The notes under the pieces were generated by a model. The model ran no database searches. It was not told the DNA's origin and saw nothing but the letters and a program-made list of their open reading frames with translations. Source: Siphonodentalium dalli (Eukaryota > Mollusca > Scaphopoda > Gadilida > Siphonodentaliidae). From it: 64,000 bases of DNA. Shown here one piece after another: positions 55,397 to 64,000 of this stretch (position 1 is its first letter; each line of letters starts with the position of its first letter). The position numbers and the translations under genes were made by a program. The stretch covers positions 214,849,982 through 214,913,981 of the forward strand of contig CP136063.1 of NCBI GenBank assembly GCA_032622095.1, given 5' to 3'.

Positions 55397-55969
55397 TAAG
55401 GGAAAGCATTTTGGAATCAGATTCTGAATGGCTAATTCTCTAGACTGATTGATATGCATGATGAAAAACTATTTTTTTTCTCTATAACTGACACCTGGTT
55501 AGAAATTCTGACATTTGCTCTGTTTATTCAATTGTTCAAGATCTACAATAGTACAGATAGCTGGAAATTCATGAGGTGTTATCCCTGGTAGAATTCCCAG
55601 TGTTAATGAAATGTTCTAATCATGTTTTTTGGTAGAAAAAAAGACAATCATTTATGTTTATATACCAAAGTGATTTTTCCCATTAGAACCACTGCCATAT
55701 CCATCACATAAGTTTAGGCACATCAAATCTGTTTTTAACATGTTCACTGCCAACGCCCATTCAGTTACATGCAAAACATATGAGATAACTTGTAGTCGAC
55801 AGTGAACATGTTGACAAGCTTTCCTGTGATCTATAATGCATAATACTAATTTTGACTAATTCTACAGTTTGGCCTCTTGGAAGGCAAAACTCTTCATATA
55901 TCTTACAATATTTAGAAATATTTATTACGTTTAAAAATATCATGACTATATTTACTGCTTGTGTTTTAG
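55397..55969. other. Non-coding stretch before a possible last exon
   Basis: No repeat recognised. ACATGTTCACTGCCAACGCC (about 55,738) is partly mirrored by GTCGACAGTGAACATGTTG (about 55,796), a small inverted pair. Ends in the acceptor-like tract of the next entry. Confidence 0.35.
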
Positions 55970-56047
55970 GGGTGCTTCAGCAAGGAGAATGGATCTCTAA
56001 CTCTGCCTGACAAATATGAACCCACCCCATTCATGTACGATGCATAA
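55970..56047 (+). CDS. Candidate terminal coding exon (partial gene, product unknown)
   Basis: A pyrimidine-rich acceptor (TTTACTGCTTGTGTTTTAG, ending 55,969) opens a frame of 25 codons to a TAA at 56,045-56,047. It starts GCFSKENGSL and ends PTPFMYDA. The composition looks protein-like (mixed polar, Pro and aromatic residues, unlike the Lys/Asn/Ile-rich chance frames around it). The other two frames close early. I do not recognise the protein and could not link an upstream exon; the 34,078 and 52,567 candidates are not shown to belong to it. A chance frame is possible. Confidence 0.3.
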   Translation, partial: GCFSKENGSLTLPDKYEPTPFMYDA

Positions 56048-56479
56048 TGTCTTGTCATATGCGGACAGTCATCTGTACTTCAGATTACTGTATTATCAGT
56101 GATCTACCTATATAAAAGCCTATTGTTTTTGTGTGTGCCTGTCTGTAACTCTATCACTCATGTCCGATTGTGCCCAAATTTTGACCATGGTCTGTGACAA
56201 ATCTGAGAATAAGACACACAAAATTTTAGGCCAATTGGTACAAGATGACCCGAGTATGCCCTGAGATATAATGCGTTTTCCAATGGTTATCAATGCGATA
56301 TTTTCACTGATTTTATGCGTTTCTCTGAAGAAGAATGTGTTTTCAGTGGAGTCCATCATTACAAAACACCAAAGCCAAATTGCTGGCTTTCTTGATGTCA
56401 TCAGTGGTGTAGTGGTGACAATATTTTCATGCATGTCATGTTTGTCACCTGTCAATTTTGACAGGCACATCCCCAAGTA
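56048..56479. other. Non-coding stretch, possible 3' flank
   Basis: If the preceding exon is real this would start with its 3' untranslated region. About 56,112-56,290 (GCCTGTCTGTAACTCTATCA, GATTGTGCCCAAATTTTGAC) has the feel of a dispersed repeat but has no second copy in the window. Confidence 0.35.
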
Positions 56480-56682
56480 CAGTAATGCTCTAATTAATCG
56501 ACCTCTTAACCAAAGCAGAATTATGGGTAACTTTTCAGGAAATATGGCTTGTTGCCATTCATCGGAAAGCTCTCCCCGAGAGCTTTCCGATGAATGGCAA
56601 CAAGCCATATTTCCGACTAAATCCTGAAAAGTTACCCATAATTCTGCTTTGGTTAATAGGTCGATTAATTAGAGCATTACTG
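56480..56682. mobile_element. TA-hairpin MITE, copy 19, with arm-matched variant
   Basis: CAGTAATGCTCTAATTAATC to GAGCATTACTG between TA. Both arms have CCAAAGCAG / CTGCTTTGG where nearly all other copies have CCACAGCAG / CTGCTGTGG. The left arm lacks GATTTAGTC before GGAAATATGG. Overlapping frames on both strands are artefacts. Confidence 0.9.
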
Positions 56683-56719
56683 TAATTGTATAAATATTAT
56701 AACAAATCTCCAACATTGA

Positions 56720-58170
56720 GTGAGAAAGAGAAAAGATTTGTAAAAATGTAGGACCTGAGAAAGGTGTGTCAAGTTTCTTGGTAAGTGCAAAAAAAGGTAT
56801 CATACACTTCTCAGAAGAGATGGAATGATGGTATTAAAGGTGAATTTGTGGTGTTGCGGTGTGAGGGCAAAGAAGCATGTTGTAGGAAATATGTGAAATT
56901 AGAACAGAAGCAATCAGATCTTTTATGATGTATTGTGGGATTACTTTGGCAGTGCTATGCATCTAATAGAATAAAATGTCCATCAACTCTTAGAAAGAGA
57001 TAAATTAAGGGAAGCTACCTTCTGTTCAAATGGAGCAGTCTCCAACTTTTAGGCAATTAGACATCACATTTGTTTACAGTTTAAATAAAGTTGCAAAATG
57101 TTGAGTATAATGACAATTAATTCTGCCTAAGAATGGATATGTAAGTGGAATATGCAGGCTTTGTCAGAATCTGGCACACAAATTTGTCAAATTTGTTGGT
57201 CATTATATAGGGAACCACTTTAGTAAGAGTTAAAATGTATCAAGTGCTTCTTATAAGAGCTGGAAATCTTGCATGAGAGCTTGTTTAACCCGAAATGTAT
57301 GAAAAACAGACCATGCAGGGGGTGTGGCAGGATGGTGTGAGGGTGGGATGAACTAGCGCTTTGCAGGTAATATTTGAAATGGAAAGAGAAACAATCAGGT
57401 CATTGACCACTTTACTTCTGTTAAGCAGATTGACATTCCTTTGGCAGAGCTAGGTAGCTTAATCTAGTAGAACACAGTGCTGCATGTCAACCACCAGAGA
57501 TAAATTAAGTGAAGCCTCCAATGTTTAGGCAGTTTCTATAGAGTTCAATGTCATATTTGTTGCTATTTTAGGTTATCTAAAGTTATACAATGTTTAGTTT
57601 GATGACAACTGTCAGTATTTATGAAACGACTGTAAATCATTGTTAAAAAAATGTCAAATGCCCTCTTAGGAAAGCTGGAAATGTAGCATGGGATCTTGTT
57701 TAACCTGAAATGTACAAAAACGGACCCAGACCCTGCCGGGATGTGGCAGGATGGAGTGAGTGAGTGAGCGTGGCGTTCGTTTGGCAGAGCTATGTCAGTA
57801 TTTATGAAACCACCTTAAATCATTGTTAAAAAAAGTCAAATGCCCTCTTAGGAAAGCTGGAAATGTAGCGTGGGATCTTGTTTAACCTGAAATGTACAAA
57901 AACAGACCATGCCGGGGTGTGGCAGGATGGTGTGAAGGTGGGGTGGAGGTGAAATAGCGCATTGCAGGTAATATTTAAAATGGAAAGGCAAACACTCAGG
58001 TCATTGACCACTTACTTCCGTTATGTAGCGAGGCGTTCGTGGCGTTCCTTTGGCAGAGCTAGGTAGCTTAGTCTAGTAGAATACAATGCTGGCTGTCAAC
58101 CACCGGAGAGATAAATTAAGTGAAGCTACCTACTGTTCAAATGAAACAGCCTCCAACTTTTAAGATTGGC
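56720..58170 (+). repeat. Tandem array of large units, about 180-450 bp
   Basis: GCTGGAAATNTNGCATGNGA, CTTGTTTAACCNGAAATGTA, GGTGTGGCAGGATGGNGTGA, TTTGGCAGAGCTAGGTAGCT and GAGATAAATTAAGTGAAGC recur in order. Four units are recognisable: from about 56,790 (most diverged), 57,240, 57,660 (shortened) and 57,840. The last two are most alike, suggesting recent duplication. No protein similarity. Confidence 0.75.
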
Positions 58171-58557
58171 TGTTCCTGCTGAAAAGCTGTTTACTGTATG
58201 CTCAATTCACCTACCAGTAAAGCAAAAAAATCAGTGGTTTGAACACGGGAATATAGAACTGTCTGCTTGTATTTTCAATTAGAAACAAATTTCTTAGCTA
58301 AACAAAATAAATTCCTGTCGGCAAAAAACACTGGCATGATAGCATTGGTAGGTAGGGCCATTCTTAGTAATTCATATGTTTACTGTCCTTCAGTGCTATG
58401 TATTATTGCAGGAGAAATTCAATGCATAAAATGTCAGGTGAACGATCTGTTTTGATTTTAAATTTATTTAAAAAGTATATAAATGTTTGTCTGTCACATT
58501 CAAAAATTGTTTATTGTTAAAAACTCATAATTATAACTGAAATTTACAAGGAAAATA
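58171..58557. other. Non-coding stretch
   Basis: No gene recognised. A 62-codon plus-strand frame at 58,267-58,455 has no known similarity. Confidence 0.35.
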
Positions 58558-58790
58558 CAGTAATGCCCTAAATAATCGACTCCTTAACCACAGCAGAATT
58601 ATGGGTAATTTTTCAGGATTTGGTCGGAAATATGGCTCTTTTGCCATTCATCGGAAAGCTCTCAGTGAGAGCTTTACTGTACCACAAGCATATGCCAATG
58701 AATAGCAACAAGCCATATTTCCGACTAAATCCTGAAAAGTTACCCATAATTCTGCTGTGGTTAAGGAGTCGATTATTTAGGGCATTACTC
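58558..58790. mobile_element. TA-hairpin MITE, copy 20, with extra bases near the apex
   Basis: CAGTAATGCCCTAAATAATC to GGGCATTACTC, with TA on both sides. About 20 extra bases (CTGTACCACAAGCATATGCC) interrupt the right arm near the apex. The 49-bp minisatellite begins about 15 bp downstream. Confidence 0.88.
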
Positions 58791-58805
58791 TAGGTATTGA
58801 TTGTG

Positions 58806-60938
58806 CTGAAGCAATGGTTTAGAGATTACATTAGTGACATAGGTTCCTGAAGGTCTGAAGCGATGGTTTAGAGATTACATTAGTGGCGTAGGTTCTTGAA
58901 CGTCTGTAGCGACGGTTTAAAGATTACATTAGTGGCATAGGTTACTGAACGTCTGTAGCGACGGTTTAGAGATTACATTAGTGGCGTAGGTTCTTGAACG
59001 TCTGTAGCGACGGTTTAAAGATTACATTAGTGGCATAGGTTACTGAACGTCTGTAGCGATGGTTTAGAGATTACATTAGTGGCGTAGGTTACTGAACGTC
59101 TGAAGCGACAGTTTAGAGATTACATCAGTGGCATAGGTTCTTGAACGTCTGAAGCAACAGTTTAGAGATTACATTAGTGACATAGGTTCCTGAACGTCTG
59201 AAGCAACAGTTTAGAGATTACATTAGTGACATAGGTTCCTGAACTCTGAAGCGATGGTTTAAAGATTACATTAGTGGCGTAGGTTCCTGAACTCTGAAGC
59301 GATGGTTTAAAGATTACATTAGTGGCGTAGGTTCCTGAACGTCTGAAGCAACAGTTTAGAGATTACATTAGTGGCGTAGGTTCTTGAACGTCTGAAGCAA
59401 CAGTTTAGAGATTACATTAGTGGTGTAGGTTCTTGAACGTCTGAAGCGATGGTTTAGAGATTACATTAGTGGCATAGGTTCCTGAAAGTCTGAAGCGATG
59501 GTTTAGAGATTACATTAGTGTGTAGGTTCTTGAACGTCTGTAGCGACGGTTTAGAGATTACATTAGTGGCATAGGTTACTGAACGTCTGAAGCAACAGTT
59601 TAGAGATTACATTAGTGGTGTAGGTTCTTGAACGTCTGTAGCGACAGTTTAGAGATTACATCAGTGGCGTAGGTTCCTGAACTCTGAAGCGATGGTTTAG
59701 AGATTACATTAGTGGCGTAGGTTCCTGAACTCTGAAGCGATGGTTTAGAGATTACATTAGTGTGTAGATTCTTGAACGTCTGTAGCGACTGTTTAAAGAT
59801 TACATTAGTGGCATAGGTTCCTGAAAGTCTGAAGCGATGGTTTAGAGATTACATTAGTGTGTAGGTTCTTGAACGTCTCCTGGCGATGGTTTAAAGATTA
59901 CATTAGTGGCATAGGTTACTGAACGTCTGAAGCAACAGTTTAGAGATTACATTAGTGGCGTAGGTTCTTGAACGTCTGTAGCGACAGTTTAGAGATTACA
60001 TCAGTGGCGTAGGTTCCTGAACTCTGAAGCGATGGTTTAGAGATTACATTAGTGGCAGAGGTTCCTGAAAGTCTGAAGCGATGGTTTAGAGATTACATTA
60101 GTGTGTAGGTTCTTGAACGTCTGTAGCGACGGTTTAGAGATTACATTAGTGGCGTAGGTTCCTGAACTCTGAAGCGATGGTTTAGAGATTACATTAGTGG
60201 CATAGGTTCCTGAAAGTCTGAAGCGATGGTTTAGAGATTACATTAGTGTGTAGGTTCTTGAACGTCTGTAGCGATGGTTTAAAGATTACATTAGTGGCAT
60301 AGGTTACTGAACGTCTGAAGCAACAGTTTAGAGATTACATTAGTGGCGTAGGTTCTTGAACGTCTGTAGCGACGGTTTAGAGATTACATTAGTGTGTAGG
60401 TTCTTGAACGTCTGTAGCGACGGTTTAAAGATTACATTAGTGGCATCGGTTCCTGAAGGTCTGAAGCGATGGTTTAGAGATTACATTAGTGGAGTAGGTT
60501 CCTGAACGTCTGTAGCGATGGTTTGGAGATTACATTAGTGACGTAGGTTACTGAACATCTGAAGTAACGGTTTAGAGATTACATAGTGGTTCCTGAACGT
60601 CTGAAGCGACGGTTTAGAGATTACATTAGTGACGTAGGTTCTTGAACGTCTGAAGCAACAGTTTAGAGATTACATTAGTGGCATAGGTTCCTGAACATCT
60701 GAAGTAACGGTTTAGAGATTACATAGTGGTTCCTGAACGTCTGAAGCGACGGTTTAGAGATTACATTAGTGACGTACATGTAGGTTCCTGAACGTCTGAA
60801 GCAACGGTTTAGAGATTACATTAGTGGCATAGGTTCCTGAATGTCTGAAGCGACGGTTTAGAGATTACATTAGTGATGTAAGCTCCTGAACATCTGTAGC
60901 GACGGTTTAGAGATTACATTAGTGGCGTAGGTTCCTGG
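58806..60938 (+). repeat. 49-bp minisatellite, about 43 units
   Basis: The unit is GGTTTAGAGATTACATTAGT, GGCGTAGGTTCCTGAACGTC, TGAAGCGAT, with recurring variants GTAGCGACG, GAAGCAACA, GAAGTAACG and a short form lacking GGC before GTAGG or CGT after GAAC. Variants reappear in blocks of several units (for example around 59,690-59,870 and 60,000-60,240), indicating higher-order duplication. Contiguous, without spacers. Confidence 0.95.
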
Positions 60939-61252
60939 CCCTGTGTTAACATGACTAAGCTGATCTATCATTCTCATCTGCGCTAGTCGTGATGCTTGGA
61001 CATCATCATCAATTATTGGATTCATTTAAACATTGAATGCTAATCTAGCAGGTACTAAATAATGGTAGTATTGTGAAATAAACTTTGATTGAATTGCTAT
61101 GAGCCGATCCGATTGGCTCATGTATAGGTAACGGGTGGTCGTGCGTAATTGTGACGTCACACAGAAAAAATATCATGACTTTTGGCAAATAAATAAAAAA
61201 TATGCTACTTCACCACTTCCGATATGTGATAATGAACGGTTGAAGTATTTAT
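60939..61252. other. Short non-coding stretch with regulatory-like words
   Basis: GAGCCGATCCGATTGGCTC (about 61,101-61,119) is an imperfect palindrome. A CRE-type TGACGTCA lies at about 61,151-61,158. Otherwise unremarkable. Confidence 0.4.
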
Positions 61253-62490
61253 TATGCCCCGACTTGAAGTCGGCGGGTATATAGTCGACGTCTCCGTCCG
61301 TACGTCCGTCCGTACAAACATTTTGCATTATTGTTCAGCAACCGCTGGGCAGATTTAGCTGATATTTGGTATGGTGATAGAGCAGCATGGGGGAACAGCT
61401 ACATGCATAGCGCGGGTTTTGTCCACCCATTTTCACCAGAGTTATGGCCCTTTTTTTTACTTAGAATATTCAATTTATTCCGTCCGCACAAACATTTTGC
61501 ATTATTGTTCCGCAACCGCTGAGCAGATTTAGCTGTGGTACGGTGATAGAGCAGCATGGGGGAACAGCTACATGCATAGAGCGGGTTTTCGTCCACCCAT
61601 TTTCACCAGAGTTATGGCCCTTTTTTACTTAGAAAATTCAATTTTTTTCTTGTTTTTTTTGGGGGTTTCCAGATGATAGCGTGAGCTTTGGTGGTACGAT
61701 AGCAAATCCCGTATTTTTGTGGATCAGTTATATGAAAATACATGTCAAGTGCGCATTTGGGTATGATCTGATGATTTTTGCCAGAGTTATGGCCCTTTTT
61801 TCAACTTAGAAAATTTCAATTTTGTCCGTCCGTACAAACATTTTGCATTATTGTTCAGCACCGCTGGGCAGATTTAGCTGATATTTGGTATGGTGATAGA
61901 GCAGCATGGGGGAACAGCTACATGCATAGCGCAGGTTTTGTCCACCCATTTTCACCAGAGTTATGGCCCTTTTTTTACTTAGAATATTCAATTTATTCCG
62001 TCCGCACAAACATTTTGCATTATTGTTCAGCAAGCGCTGGGCAGATTTAGCTGTGGTACGGTGATAAAGCAGCATGGGGGAACAGCTACATGCATAGAGC
62101 GGGTTTCGTCCCCCCATTTTCACTAGAGTTATGGCCCTTTTTTTACTTAGAAAATTCAATCTTTTTCTAGTTTTTTGGGTTTCCAAATGATAGCGTGAGC
62201 TTTGGTGGTACGATTTCAAATCCCGTATTTTTGTGGATCAGTTATATGACAATACATGTCAAGTGCGAATTTGGGTATGATCTGATGATTTTTGCCAGAG
62301 TTATGGCCCTTTTTTCAACTTGTTTTTGGGTTTCCGGATCGCTTGTTTTGGGTTTCCGGAATTTCTAGTACGATCTTCTTTTGGAATGGTCATATAGACC
62401 TCCTCAGATATCTGCAGTTTCGTCCATGCTTAATCCGAATTGCTACGGTCGGGGGCAAATGCCACGCGACAGCGTACCTCTTGTTTATTT
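61253..62490 (+). repeat. GTTATGGCCC-module repeat, nested tandem, longest copy
   Basis: Starts TATGCCCCGACTTGAAGTCG with GTCCGTCCGTAC runs and ends CGGGGGCAAATGCCACGCG. A block of about 505 bp (61,316-61,820) is repeated at 61,826-62,330. Each block holds two subunits of about 170 bp (ACAAACATTTTGCATTATTG, GGGGGAACAGCTACATGCAT, CAGAGTTATGGCCCTTTTTT) plus a diverged third (GTTTCCAGATGATAGCGTGA). Open frames on both strands follow from the repeat. Resembles repeats I remember from bivalve and gastropod genomes; not checked. Confidence 0.75.
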
Positions 62491-62566
62491 ATAGACTTAT
62501 ATATTATTTTATAATTATTATTATAAATAGGTTCATATTTAATAGATAAATTATGTTTAATGAAAA

Positions 62567-62924
62567 CCTCACCAAATTCACCCTCTGGGAGCCTCATTCT
62601 TCTTAGGCCTTAACTGCTATGGGAGATCTAGGATCAGATTGAAGTTCCATAGTTGAAGTCTGTGATGTTCACCCATTAGTCACCTCGATTATGTTTTTAT
62701 CTTCTGCAAATTAGGGGATATAGAAACTTAACAGAAGGGAAAAAGTAACTAAAAACAATGTTAAATTGAGACTATAGATACTACCCAGAAGATGAGACCT
62801 AAGCAGAAGGAGGACCACAGAGGGTGAATTTGGTGATGCTAGCCCACTGTGCGGGTTAGCATCACTAAATTCACCATCTGGGGATCTCATTCTGCAAATG
62901 TCAGACACACTTTTTCCAGCCTTG
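62567..62924 (-). mobile_element. CAAG bihairpin element, one end truncated, reversed core
   Basis: Starts in the inner arm of one hairpin (CTCACCAAATTCACCCTCTG), has the reversed core (TTAACTGCTATGGGAGATC, CCATTAGTCACCTCG) and a complete second hairpin, and ends CACTTTTTCCAGCCTTG. Confidence 0.8.
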
Positions 62925-62992
62925 AGTGGCTTAAAACAATGATAATTTAAAAACACCAAACTAAACCAAATACCCATCGCTATATAGGGTAG

Positions 62993-63360
62993 ATCATGCC
63001 ATGAATCTCAACTGTGGCTTCCACCCGTTCAAAACCTGGGAACTTTTTGATGTTCTGACGGGGAACATTATAACTGAACAAACAACTTAGGGAATAATTC
63101 TTTGTTAAATAGATATTGAATTGACCACCCGGGAGAAATTCCATGGTTATTAGTGATGCAAAGCAAAATTGGCTCATCAAAGTCACCTAAATCATGCAAT
63201 CTTGAGCTGTGATGAGGAACATGTACTGAGAAATATATTGTGTGCATTGTTTATTCAATGTCATAAACATCCTTGTCAGAAAATCAAAAAGTTCCCAGGT
63301 TTTGAACTGTCGAGGTATGATCTCTACGGCCCTAGCCAGAGTGGAGATTCTTGACATGAC
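62993..63360. mobile_element. Foldback element, single occurrence
   Basis: CGTTCAAAACCTGGGAACTT plus TTTGATGTTCTGAC (63,028-63,061) faces GTCAGAAAATCAAAAAGTTC plus CCAGGTTTTGAAC (63,276-63,308), with weaker complementarity extending outwards (GAATCTCAACTGTGGCT against AGAGTGGAGATTC). Interior about 215 bp. Two short frames on opposite strands, not recognised. Confidence 0.65.
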
Positions 63361-64000
63361 TTAGGCAAAGGGAAACAAACAATGCATTCATGCTAGCCTG
63401 GGTCGCTACTGTTTCAAATTTGTGTGTGCCATAGTCGTCAAATATCTGCTGGTGTCATCCTGTTTCTTACGAATTTAACTAGATAGATTGCTCCACTCCC
63501 TGGAATAGTTCCAAATGTCCCTAATTGCCCCACACATACACTAACGACTAATTTTACAGGTAAGATATACTCTGGGTGGCACCAGTGCTGAACTCTCATG
63601 GACCAAACTTCCAGCGTTTAATTAAGTTTGAACTACTATGATTACCCAGATTGCTTTTTAGGTTGAAAGTTATATTCCTGAAGTTTGTGTGTGTGGAGGT
63701 TCATGTCTGTGTTGCGAGCTTTTGACATCTTAGAGACTTTTAGTACTTTTTATGCCTCTGTGGTTTATAATCATGTGATTGATTCTTCCGTGATCAACTG
63801 TTGGCAGGGGAGAATACTCTGTTAATTTGATACAAAGAGTTGAACTTGACTTGTCATGACAGATATCCTTCAGTTGTGCAAAGTAAATATTGGTTGATGA
63901 GGGGGCAATATCAGGTTGAATCAACATTGTGGGTGCGTATGAGGTTGCTCCAAAATACAAAAGGCTATAATTTGAAGGATCATAAAACTGTAAGGTACTA
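63361..64000. other. Non-coding stretch to the window end
   Basis: No gene or repeat recognised. AATTTTACAG directly followed by GTAAGATAT near 63,549-63,567 joins an acceptor to a donor, the form of a recursive splice site, though the pyrimidine tract is weak. Confidence 0.35.

Noticed and set aside
58806-60938. CRISPR-like array
   Set aside because: Units are contiguous, with no unique spacers and no cas genes; the genome is eukaryotic. It is a minisatellite.
61331-62219. Frames of 60-123 codons with SYMHSAGFVHPFSPELWPFF and complements
   Set aside because: They are repeated within the GTTATGGCCC tandem blocks and occur on both strands. Repeat structure explains them.
1-64000. Prokaryotic-style operons, ribosome-binding sites or plasmid features
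   Set aside because: No long contiguous frames anywhere; repeat content, SINE and MITEs show this is an animal genome.

Overview
The window is eukaryotic, AT-rich and almost wholly non-coding. It has no bacterial-style gene layout, no recognisable long protein-coding gene and no rRNA or true tRNA gene. Dense short DNA transposons, a tRNA-headed SINE, minisatellites, and modules carrying the phrase GAGTTATGGCCCTTTTTT next to a TATGCCCC...GTCGGCGGGTATATAG edge with GTCCGTCCGT runs suggest a marine lophotrochozoan, most likely a mollusc. This taxon is inferred from remembered repeat style and was not searched.

Most of the sequence is a mosaic of a few non-autonomous repeat families, named here by their visible ends. 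(1) TA-hairpin: near-perfect palindromes of about 160-235 bp, CAGTAATGC...GCATTACTG, usually between TA dinucleotides (Tc1/mariner-like); 20 copies or half copies. (2) TTAA-hairpin: TTAACCCTT...AAGGGTTAA ends (piggyBac-like) around one or two palindromes built from CCAATGCATTCTCTTATATA; three end types share this core. (3) CAAG bihairpin: CAAGCCT...AGGCTTG, a hairpin at each end, flanked by imperfect 8-bp duplications (hAT-like); 13 copies or fragments. (4) TTAA-short: TTAACCCTTTCTATACTGAATGG-type ends, about 160-260 bp. (5) hAT-type TAGGGTTGAAACG elements, two copies, both with exact 8-bp duplications. (6) A GGGAGAA-ended dispersed repeat. (7) GTTATGGCCC modules. There are also four single-occurrence foldbacks, one SINE with a 12-bp duplication, a 28-bp minisatellite (35.4-36.0 kb), a 49-bp minisatellite (58.8-60.9 kb) and an array of units up to about 450 bp (56.7-58.2 kb).

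Layout: 1-8.9 kb is repeat mosaic. 8.9-15.1 kb is free of all these families and contains a CpG-rich, promoter-like patch (13.3-14.2 kb) with two AAGATGGCG motifs; one of them is the start codon of a possible minus-strand first coding exon ending at a GTGAGG donor. 15.1-34 kb is dense mosaic with hAT, SINE and nested insertions. 34-50.6 kb is mosaic plus minisatellite. 50.6-52.2 kb is a second repeat-poor, CpG-richer stretch with unrecognised open frames on both strands. 52.2-64 kb is mosaic, a possible plus-strand terminal coding exon at 55,970-56,047, and the largest tandem arrays. The simplest reading is intergenic or intronic DNA between or within large genes, with perhaps one gene start (minus, 13.9 kb) and one gene end (plus, 56.0 kb). 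No functional multi-gene system is visible; the unusual biology lies in the structure and evolution of the hairpin elements.
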